Positions 56,409-64,000 of a stretch of DNA of 64,000 nt are shown in pieces (position 1 is the first letter of the stretch; every line of letters starts with the position of its first letter). This DNA is from Urophycis tenuis (taxonomy: Eukaryota; Chordata; Actinopteri; Gadiformes; Phycidae). The notes under the pieces are model-generated. The model was not told the origin of the DNA, did not search any database, and was given only the letters and a program-made list of their open reading frames with translations. The translations under genes were made by a program, and so were the position numbers. The stretch spans positions 19,227,149 through 19,291,148 of the forward strand of contig JAXIVH010000001.1 in assembly GCA_036785325.1 (NCBI GenBank), in the 5' to 3' direction.

Positions 56409-57180
56409 TCAGAGCCGGGGCCCGGGGGAGTCGTGTGGGGGGGCGGGGCTCTCGGTCTCCGAGGCGCTGGTGTCTGCGTCGTCGTCGTCCTCGTCCGTCT
56501 GCTCGCCGCTGTGGTACAGCATGAGGACCTGCGTCTTGTGGGTGATGGTGATGGTGCAGGGGCCCTGCGCCCACGGCTCCCCGTCCACCTGCATGGGCAT
56601 CCTGGAGCTCTTCAGCACCAGCTGGGGGGGGAACCACACAGGCTGCTCGTGATGTCATCACAACAATCGGAATATTCTGAGTTCTAAATGGCCTTTCTGC
56701 TGAAGAGCCACAAATACAATTCTATATTGTCTATTTGAAGACACACATCTATATTTACGATTGAGGCTAAACAGAGAGCGTGTGTGTGTGTGTGTGTGGG
56801 TGTGTGTGTGTGGGGGCCCCCCCTCACCCGCACAGTATGCGCCTGGCCGAGCCGCACAGGATTAGCCAGTTTGACCTGTATCTGGGCACAATGGAAGGAG
56901 CCAAACACACCCACCACCTCCAGCATGCCGTCGTCCAGCCTAGCAGGGGAACGCAGAGGTGCAAACCATTAACCGTCAGGCGGGAGCAGCGGCGGCCCCC
57001 TGAGACCTGACAGGAGGACCGCGACGCCGGCTACGCGTTCGGGGGGATTTACCGCGTCGGAGGGCAGGGCTCGTCTCCCATGCCCTCCCAGAGTCTGCAG
57101 CCCCCGCCCCAGTAGCCGATGTTGCACACGATGATGCCCTCCAGGCTGGGCAGCGGGACCCTCTCCCCGTCCAGCTCCAG
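56409..57180 (-). CDS. dgke: Diacylglycerol kinase epsilon, last three exons
   Basis: Minus-strand exons 57180-57053, 56939-56828 and 56621-56409 join in phase (2, then 0). They encode LPSLEGIIVCNIGYWGGGCR, EVVGVFGSFHCAQIQVKLAN, and QVDGEPWAQGPCTITITHKT, ending with a DEDDDDADTSASE acidic tail and TGA. These are the accessory-domain end of DGKE, the ER/plasma-membrane kinase that phosphorylates arachidonoyl-diacylglycerol to phosphatidic acid. The C1 domains and catalytic core lie right of the window, beyond a BEL element that probably sits in the intron. The Pro-rich last 15 residues extend past the mammalian end. Convergent with trim25, as in human 17q22. Confidence 0.95.
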
Positions 57181-57194
57181 CTGTGGGAGGGGAC

Positions 57195-57304
57195 GGACAC
57201 ACACACACGCACGCACACACACACACACGCACGCACACACACACACACACAGGCACACACACACACACACACAGACACAGACACAGACACACAGACAGGC
57301 AGGC

Positions 57305-57363
<59 letters not shown>

Positions 57364-57444
57364 GAGACACACACGCACACACAGGCACGCACACGGACAC
57401 GGACACACACAGAGACACACACACACACACACACACAGGCACAC

Positions 57445-57535
<91 letters not shown>

Positions 57536-57600
57536 GACACACACACAGGCACGCACACGCACACACAGACACAGACAGACACACAGACACACACACAGAT
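57195..57600. repeat. AC/ACAG microsatellite block
   Basis: (AC)n with GC variants, 17-18 perfect ACAG units (57294-57362), then longer (AC)n to 57600. It begins about 15 bp upstream of the dgke exon acceptor at 57181. Confidence 0.97.
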
Positions 57601-57749
57601 TGTTGTGTTTTCTGTGGTGTTATATAATTATTTCTCATTTACATGTTTCATTCCAAAGTGTACCTTAATCCAGAGTACAAATGCTTCAAGTTAAACCTAT
57701 AGACAACCGTTTGAGTTTCAACCGTTTTTGTGTAGTCTTTCTTTGAGAG

Positions 57750-58821
57750 AGGAGTGTGTTGTGGGTCCATGTAACCGTTGGTTACCCGTGTAAACGAAGC
57801 GCGAGATTTGATTTACTTGTACGGTATTTACAACCGATTTACAACCCGGTATGCAGCCAATTGGTAAGCTCTCTTAGTTCACTGTTTTCTTGTCTGCGTT
57901 CATGTTATACACTTCATGTTATCTGCTATCGGTATGCTGTATTGTTGCAGTATGTTTACGTCCGCTCCCTGGTGTTGTTGTACGTTGAGGAGAACGCGAT
58001 CGCGCTATGCTCCGGTAAATCCAACCAGTTTACTGATGATCGAAGTTGAGAAATGGTAAAGCTGTGAGACATGGTGCTAACATTTGGACTTCTGGGGTTG
58101 CTGTCTCATCCGTGTATGCTTGTTTCTTTAGTTTTTGGAATGCTTGATTAAGTAAATCGCAGAGACCGGTTTTTTAACGTACTACTTGGTTTGCCGCCGG
58201 GCATTATGGGAGTTGTAGTTATTGTGGTGAAAGCCTCAATACACATTCGGGATTTGAATATAGTGTTTGACATGTTTGACATATGAACCAGTGAATATGA
58301 AAGATTGTGAAGTATTATTATTATTATTAATTAATTAATTAATTAATTAATTAATTAATTAATTTTTATATATATTTATTTTGATTAATGCATGTTTATT
58401 ATGCTATTATTAGTTAATTAACATTTTGATATTTGTCATGATGAGATACGGGTTAATGTTATTTATTATTGTTGCTTATTGTTATTGGGCTATTGTGGTG
58501 AGTGAAATGTGATGTTTGTGTTGTGCACATGATAAATGAAACATTGCATTCCTTACTTTTCAGGTTTATTACCTGCTTCCCTTTTTAGATAAATAAACAA
58601 ATAAGAAGTGGAAAATTGAGTAATATCCTTTTGTACACCGGGTTGCCCTTTTCCGTGGGAGGAAAACGGAACAGTAATAAACCAAACGGTTCGAGCGCAT
58701 CAAGAGTCAAGTCTGCCACCACCATATCAGCATTGATCAGTGAAGGCGCACCGAAAAAAGAGGAATAAGCCAAATATACCCCTCTGTGTAACAGCGCCTT
58801 GGTCAGTGCAGAAAAAAGAAG
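57750..58821 (+). mobile_element. Probable 5' LTR and leader of the BEL/Pao element
   Basis: AT-rich non-coding sequence directly before the gag-pol frame, with AATAAACAAATAA near 58590 that could be a retroviral-type poly-A signal and a TTAA microsatellite at 58327-58362. TGT near 57753 is a possible LTR start. Without the 3' LTR in the window the boundaries and primer-binding site cannot be fixed. Confidence 0.4.
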
Positions 58822-61800
58822 ATGAATTCGGCAGAATTAGCGGCCTTGAAAGGAAAGCGCTCCACAGCACAAACCCTCTTCAGCAGGAGAGCCAAGAAGC
58901 TGTCCCTCACTGTAGAACTTCTGGAAAAAAGGGCGCTTATCGATGAAATCAGAGCACTTGGTGTGGACTTTGAAAAGGTGCACGATACCGGTCTCGAATA
59001 TGTTGATGCTCTGGGAGAAGTGGAAGATGAGGAAGAAAAGGCAGAAGAAGAAGCGGCTCATGCAGAAGAGAAAACGGCGAAGTGCCTGGCCACATATACA
59101 GAAACACTCCAGCTCGCTAAAGAGACGTTATGGACCAAATTCGGCTATGTCGACATGAAACTGTACGCTGACGGTGCAGAGGAGAAATGTGCCGAAGTTG
59201 AGGACACTGACATGAAGGAGTTGACAGAGGAAGAACGTCAAGTCCTGAGAGAGAGCCTAGTGGAGAGAATCAGCATGCTAGAGCAGAAGGTGCTTGAATG
59301 GGAAAGTCTTGTCTCTGGCGCCAAGACAACAGTATACAAGCAGCAGCTATACAAACTGGGCAACAGACTGCAAGACTGGTGGCGGCAAAAGTTGAAGCGT
59401 AGAGAAGAGCTTGGCAAGGAACAAAAGGATGAAGAAGTAGACACTGATGGAGAGCGCAGCGAGTCCGGCGAGGGGCCCACCAGAGCTGGCAGGCAGCCCC
59501 AAGTCCCCAGAGCGCCTGCGTTCCCAAACTTACCGTATGCACCTCCACAAAGCATCCCTGGCATGCATGCCGGGGCGCACGGCTTCAGGCCACAGATCAG
59601 CCTTGAACGAACACGCCTGCCCATGTTCTCAGGAGACATGACTGACTACTACCGGTGGAAGGCTGAGTGGGAAGAGCTGGAACAGCTAGGAAACCCTCAG
59701 AGGACGGCTGGTGTTACAAGGTTCCACCTCCTAGCAAGTCTCAGTGACAGGGTGAAAAAAGACTTGGTTCTGTCCAGCTGCGCATCGGCGGATGAAATGT
59801 TCAGGCGCCTCGACAACCGTTTCGGGAACAAGGCGAAAATCGTCTTGAGGATATCCGAGGAGGTTCAGGGCCTACCCTCTGTGAAGGGAAACAACCCCAG
59901 GAAAGCAATTGAGCTGATCCAGGCCGTGGAGCGGGCCCTTAGCAACCTTGTGATCCTGGGAGAAGAGGATGTTATAAAGAACCGTTGGGTAGCACAGTCC
60001 CTTGAAAGCAAGCTCCCAAGCTCTCTGAAGGAGAAATGGATTGAACACAAGTCTAATGCTGTGACTGGTTTTGCTCCACTTAACCACTTCGACTGCTTAC
60101 TGCACTTTCTGAAGAAGCAAGAGGCAATCCTGGAAGAGCTGGATCTGCTGGAGGCAAGTCCTGGTGAGGGAAGCTCGTCACTGAAAGGCCCGGCAGACAA
60201 GCCAGAAAGAGGAGTCAAGAAAGCGTACTCCAAAGCCACCTCAGGCCAAAGAGGGTCTCCGTGGAAGCCACGCTCGGGCTCATGCACTGCCTGTGCCGAT
60301 GAGACACATGCTGGCAGGCTGTTTGCTTGCAAAGCCTTCAGGGAGATGGATCTCCAGAGGAGAGAGGCCCATCTAAAGACCCATGGGATATGCAATCGGT
60401 GCCTGTGCTTCCACCTAAAGGATGGCCGTTGCAACCCAAAGTTCCTCTGCAGTAAAATGGACTGCCGCAAGGAAGAGTCTCACCATTATCTGCTCTGCTC
60501 CAAGTCCATCGCTCGAGAAAAATATGCTGGCAGTGAGGAGCAAGGTACCAAAAGGGTGGAGAGGAAAGGCCTCGGACTGACCAGCCAGCAGGAAGAGCTT
60601 CTGGCAAAAGTCACTCCGGATCTGAGAGCACAATTCAAAAAGGCATTTTCCAACAAAGCCTCAACCACGATCTGCACTGCTGGAGGTGGACTGAAAGAGT
60701 ACCCGGTGATAATGATGTTGCTGGAAGTAACCACTAACTCAGGCCAGATGATCGGCACTCTTATTGACCTTGCTTCTGACACCAACTATATAACAAACAA
60801 CGCTGCCCAGCGCCTTGGACTGATTGGTGAGAACATCAAGTTAATCGTCCACGGAATAGGAGGGATGACAACGACTGTCACAACCAAGAGATACTCCCTT
60901 CGACTAAGAGTGAAAACCACCAAGGGGACGGTAACGGAACACAAACTGCTCTGCTACGGCCTGGAGAGTATCGCAGAGATAAGTCAGCCTGTCACCCCGC
61001 AGCAACTGAGAAAGATCTTTCCTGGCGTCGCTGCAGAAGAGCTGGTCCGTCCTGAGAACATCGATCTTCTGATCAGCCACAGGGAAGGTCGCCTAGTTCC
61101 ACAGCCGTTCAAGATGGAGGGAGATCTAGTCCTCTGGGACGGCCCACTGGGCAAAACCGTCGGCGGTACTCACCCTGATCTTTTCGAGGTGGTCGATCTA
61201 ACGCTGCACCAGTCTGAAACTCACTTCGCAAGAACCATGAGAACATCCTCAAGGGTGTACAAGGAGGTCCTTGTGGCCACCGTAGGCCTAAGTGAGGAGG
61301 ACCCAACAAGGTCGGAAGAAGTGATTCTCAGCAACACCACTGCCACAAATAAGGAGGTGTTTGAGTGGTTCAAGTGGGATAGTATTGGAGCAGCATGTGA
61401 CCCGAAATGCGGGAGCTGCAAGTGCAGCAAGTGTCCCCCGGGAGGCAAAGAGATGACCCTTGGAGAAGAAAGGGACTTGGAGAAGATAAAGGACTGCCTC
61501 TCGTATGTACTAGCGGACAAGCACAGCGATGCCCCACACTGGGATGCGGCCTATCCATGGAAGGCCAACCCAGCGATTCTGCCAGATAACCGCCGAGCAG
61601 TGGAAGCAACCTTCCGGAACACAGAGGCTCGGCTGGCAAAAGAACCTGTATGGAAAGCAGCATATGGAGAGCAGATCCGCGAGATGGTATCAAGAGGAGC
61701 AGCCATCAAGCTCACAAAGAAAGTGATTGAGGACTGGAACGGGCCGATTTGGTACATCAGCCATCTGGTCGCCCCGAATCCTCATTCCAGTTCAACGCCA

Positions 61801-64000
61801 GTAAGGATAGTCTGGAACAGTAGCCAGGAGTTTAAAGGGATGAGCCTGAACAACCTCCTGCACAAAGGCCCTGATGTCCTCAACCCAATCCGAGGGGTCC
61901 TTCTGAGATTCAGGAGCAGCTTGTATGCTGCTCTTGGAGATGTTCAAAAAATGTATAATTCTGTGTGGCTGAAGGACGAGGAGGTACACCTCCATCGATT
62001 CTTCTGGAGAGATGACCCCAAAGATGAAATCGATGAGTTTGCCGTCGTCAGGGTCAACATCGGCGACAAGCCTGCGGGATGCATCGCTCAAGTTGCCATG
62101 AGAGAGACGGCAAACCTGCCCCAGTTTGCATCCATGGTTGCAGAACGCCGGATCCTGACAGAGGACTGCTATGTAGATGACATATTGACATCGCATAATG
62201 ATCTCCAAACCCTGATTAAGATGTCCAAAGGAGTGGAGGAGATCCTAAAAGCAGGCGGCTTCTCCCTAAAGCCCTGGGTCCTGACAGGCCAAAGTGGGAG
62301 GAGTGAAGAACTCACTGACTCCAACAACATCAGGTCAATGGAACCCAAGACCCTGATACTCCCCAACCAGATGCCGGACGAAGAAAATAAGGCATTGGGA
62401 GTGGGATACGAACCTGAATCTGACAAACTCCGTGTGCTGACATCGGTAAACTTTTCAAAAAGACGAGGAAAAATGAGAACCGGGCTAGATCTGCGGGAGG
62501 ATGAGATCAGAAACATCACCCCAGACCCTCTCACCAGGCGCATGCTGCTAAGTCAGATTGCAGGGTTCTATGACCCTACCGGTCTGGCCTCACCTTCCAA
62601 ACAGCGAGGAGTGATGCTCATAAGAGAGTCCTTTCAGGAAGCAGGAAGAGACCGTCCCTCCAAGGACACCTGGGATGATCCTCTCTCGCCCCGTCTTCGA
62701 GAGGCTGCAATACAACTTTTTGAGCAGTATGTGAGGCTTGGCCAAGTTAGATTCGATAGGAGCCTCACACCCCATGGAGCCATAGGCTGCCCAATGGGGA
62801 TTACATTTTCCGATGGCAGCGAAACTTCCTACGGAGCCGTTCTTTACCTTCGGTGGGAGACGGAACAAGATGGAGTCGTAGTGAAGCTGGTTGAATCAAA
62901 GGCCAAGCTCACCCCTCTGGACCAGAAAGGTGATGTCATTAAAGCAGAGCTGTGTGGGGCTGTCTTCGCAACACGCCTGAAGACATACTTCGAGAAGCAC
63001 TGCTACATCAAGGTCGATCGGTGGACCCATTTTGTCGATAGTCAGACAATCCTGGGAGCCATCCAGAAGGATAGCTATGGCTTTCAGACATTTTTTGCAA
63101 ACCGAATTGGGGAAATCCAAAAGGCCGGACCAGTGGAAAGCTGGAGGTGGGTCAAAGGAAAAGACAATATCGCCGACATCCTCACAAGGGGAGCATCCCC
63201 TGAGGAGCTTGCAGAGGGATCAGTGTGGCAGGAAGGCCCTGGATTTTTGAAGTTGCCTGAATCAGATTGGCCTGTGAAAACTGCCCAAGAGATCAACCCC
63301 TCTGTTACTGAAGAGATCGGGGGACTTCGGAGGAAGGCGTTCTCGGCTCTGGTCACAGCAGGACCCCAGCCCAGGAAATGGTCGAGTCCAACGATCATTG
63401 CGCTTGTGCGCCTAGTGGACCCCCGAAGGATCAGTTCACTGGCACGGTTGTGCGGGACCATAGCCTGGATGAGACGAGCAGTGGAAATCTGGCTGGGTAG
63501 CAACAGCCAGTCCCCAGTGCAGTTAAAGTGGGAGGCAAGACCATGCCTGTCTGTGGATGAAAGAGCAACAGCTTTCAAAGATTTAGCTCTCGCAGCTCAA
63601 GACGGTGTCGAGTTCCGTGACACAACCTTGGATCGCCTGGTGGTTCAAAAAGAGGAAAAGACAGGACTCTTGCTCTGCGGAGGGAGAATCCAATGCTGGG
63701 ATGAAGACCGAGTGGCTGTACCACTAATCCCATGCCAGTCGTGGCTAGCAACCCTACTGGCTAGAGAGGAACATGAAGAGAACCATGAAGGTGTCGCCTC
63801 TACCCTTCTGCGGACAAGAAGGAAAGCCTGGATCGTGCAGGGACGAAGAACAGTTAAGAGAGTACTGAATAACTGTGTCACCTGCCGAAAGCAAAGAGCC
63901 GAGATGTGCCGACAAATAATGAGTGATCTCCCTCAAGAGCGTACCAAAAGAGCAAGCCCATTCGAGTTTACAACCCTCGACCTCTTTGGCCCCTTCGAGG
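58822..64000 (+). CDS. BEL/Pao retrotransposon gag-pol polyprotein (runs off the window)
   Basis: One plus-strand frame appears open from ATG 58822 to the edge, at least 1726 residues. Approximate order: acidic coiled-coil gag N-terminus (65-85); DUF1759-type gag (about 266-430, LPMFSGDMTDYYRWK); Cys/His-rich segment (about 487-560); aspartic protease region (about 645, LIDLASDTNYI, where the usual D-S/T-G is D-L-A); reverse transcriptase with VRIVWNSSQ and catalytic YVDD (tyrosine 1117); RNase H (ITFSDGSETSYGAVLY, about 1328); integrase H2C2 zinc module (HEENHEGV, CVTCRKQ, about 1651-1690); and the start of the integrase core (TLDLFGPF). No stop or frameshift was seen, so the copy is young. 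It lies antisense to dgke. Confidence 0.9.
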   Translation, partial: MNSAELAALKGKRSTAQTLFSRRAKKLSLTVELLEKRALIDEIRALGVDFEKVHDTGLEYVDALGEVEDEEEKAEEEAAHAEEKTAKCLATYTETLQLAKETLWTKFGYVDMKLYADGAEEKCAEVEDTDMKELTEEERQVLRESLVERISMLEQKVLEWESLVSGAKTTVYKQQLYKLGNRLQDWWRQKLKRREELGKEQKDEEVDTDGERSESGEGPTRAGRQPQVPRAPAFPNLPYAPPQSIPGMHAGAHGFRPQISLERTRLPMFSGDMTDYYRWKAEWEELEQLGNPQRTAGVTRFHLLASLSDRVKKDLVLSSCASADEMFRRLDNRFGNKAKIVLRISEEVQGLPSVKGNNPRKAIELIQAVERALSNLVILGEEDVIKNRWVAQSLESKLPSSLKEKWIEHKSNAVTGFAPLNHFDCLLHFLKKQEAILEELDLLEASPGEGSSSLKGPADKPERGVKKAYSKATSGQRGSPWKPRSGSCTACADETHAGRLFACKAFREMDLQRREAHLKTHGICNRCLCFHLKDGRCNPKFLCSKMDCRKEESHHYLLCSKSIAREKYAGSEEQGTKRVERKGLGLTSQQEELLAKVTPDLRAQFKKAFSNKASTTICTAGGGLKEYPVIMMLLEVTTNSGQMIGTLIDLASDTNYITNNAAQRLGLIGENIKLIVHGIGGMTTTVTTKRYSLRLRVKTTKGTVTEHKLLCYGLESIAEISQPVTPQQLRKIFPGVAAEELVRPENIDLLISHREGRLVPQPFKMEGDLVLWDGPLGKTVGGTHPDLFEVVDLTLHQSETHFARTMRTSSRVYKEVLVATVGLSEEDPTRSEEVILSNTTATNKEVFEWFKWDSIGAACDPKCGSCKCSKCPPGGKEMTLGEERDLEKIKDCLSYVLADKHSDAPHWDAAYPWKANPAILPDNRRAVEATFRNTEARLAKEPVWKAAYGEQIREMVSRGAAIKLTKKVIEDWNGPIWYISHLVAPNPHSSSTPVRIVWNSSQEFKGMSLNNLLHKGPDVLNPIRGVLLRFRSSLYAALGDVQKMYNSVWLKDEEVHLHRFFWRDDPKDEIDEFAVVRVNIGDKPAGCIAQVAMRETANLPQFASMVAERRILTEDCYVDDILTSHNDLQTLIKMSKGVEEILKAGGFSLKPWVLTGQSGRSEELTDSNNIRSMEPKTLILPNQMPDEENKALGVGYEPESDKLRVLTSVNFSKRRGKMRTGLDLREDEIRNITPDPLTRRMLLSQIAGFYDPTGLASPSKQRGVMLIRESFQEAGRDRPSKDTWDDPLSPRLREAAIQLFEQYVRLGQVRFDRSLTPHGAIGCPMGITFSDGSETSYGAVLYLRWETEQDGVVVKLVESKAKLTPLDQKGDVIKAELCGAVFATRLKTYFEKHCYIKVDRWTHFVDSQTILGAIQKDSYGFQTFFANRIGEIQKAGPVESWRWVKGKDNIADILTRGASPEELAEGSVWQEGPGFLKLPESDWPVKTAQEINPSVTEEIGGLRRKAFSALVTAGPQPRKWSSPTIIALVRLVDPRRISSLARLCGTIAWMRRAVEIWLGSNSQSPVQLKWEARPCLSVDERATAFKDLALAAQDGVEFRDTTLDRLVVQKEEKTGLLLCGGRIQCWDEDRVAVPLIPCQSWLATLLAREEHEENHEGVASTLLRTRRKAWIVQGRRTVKRVLNNCVTCRKQRAEMCRQIMSDLPQERTKRASPFEFTTLDLFGPFE

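Noticed and set aside
56169..57694. G-, CV- and TH-rich open frames near dgke
   Set aside because: Products of G-rich minisatellite and AC/ACAG repeats. The genuine minus-strand dgke exons explain the coding signal.
59238..63936. Several minus-strand open frames of 60-200 residues
   Set aside because: Antisense shadows of the continuous BEL/Pao polyprotein, with no independent coding features.

Overview
The window is nuclear DNA of a ray-finned (teleost) fish. The evidence is vertebrate genes split by GT-AG introns, fish-type transposable elements (BEL/Pao, Ty3/gypsy, L2-like LINEs, a tRNA-derived SINE, THAP/YqaJ DNA transposons) and a very high density of dinucleotide repeats and minisatellites. 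No bacterial-style operon, CRISPR array or rRNA gene is present. The species cannot be fixed from sequence alone.

Layout. (1) 1-19,000, minus strand: the 5' part of sec14l1. Four exons of the N-terminal PRELI/MSF1 domain lie at 205-333, 1632-1763, 2433-2580 and 17292-17384. The exon with the start codon is separated from the next by a 14.7 kb intron packed with minisatellites. A possible non-coding first exon lies near 18.8-19.0 kb. (2) 20,914-29,562, plus strand: rasal3, a SynGAP-family Ras GTPase-activating protein, read as 19 exons with PH, C2, RasGAP and coiled-coil parts. (3) 30,590-54,050, plus strand: a trim25 array of two intact eight-exon genes (A 30,992-42,863; B 49,100-53,670), each preceded by a decayed trim25 fragment. 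Copy A is about 7 kb longer than copy B because two introns carry transposons, and its 3' flank is also invaded. (4) 54,070-56,060: no gene seen. (5) 56,409-57,180, minus strand: the last three exons of dgke, tail-to-tail with trim25 as in the human DGKE-TRIM25 pair. (6) 57,750-64,000, plus strand: a BEL/Pao retrotransposon with one uninterrupted gag-pol frame running off the window, probably inside a dgke intron and antisense to it.

Gene relations. sec14l1 and rasal3 diverge across an intergenic region of about 2 kb. trim25 and dgke converge. From published mammalian work, TRIM25 activates RIG-I by K63 ubiquitination and SEC14L1 has been reported to dampen RIG-I signalling. Two regulators of opposite sign thus lie within about 30 kb, although co-regulation is only an inference. 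Both trim25 copies have an ISRE-like motif about 20 bp upstream of the ATG.

Most unusual points: two divergently arranged THAP + YqaJ transposon remnants with different terminal repeats, both in the trim25 A locus; an L2-like LINE interrupted twice by other LINEs; a gypsy integrase fragment swollen by an 18-bp coding-phase minisatellite; two apparent single-base losses in one sec14l1 exon; and patches of near identity between the trim25 copies that suggest gene conversion.
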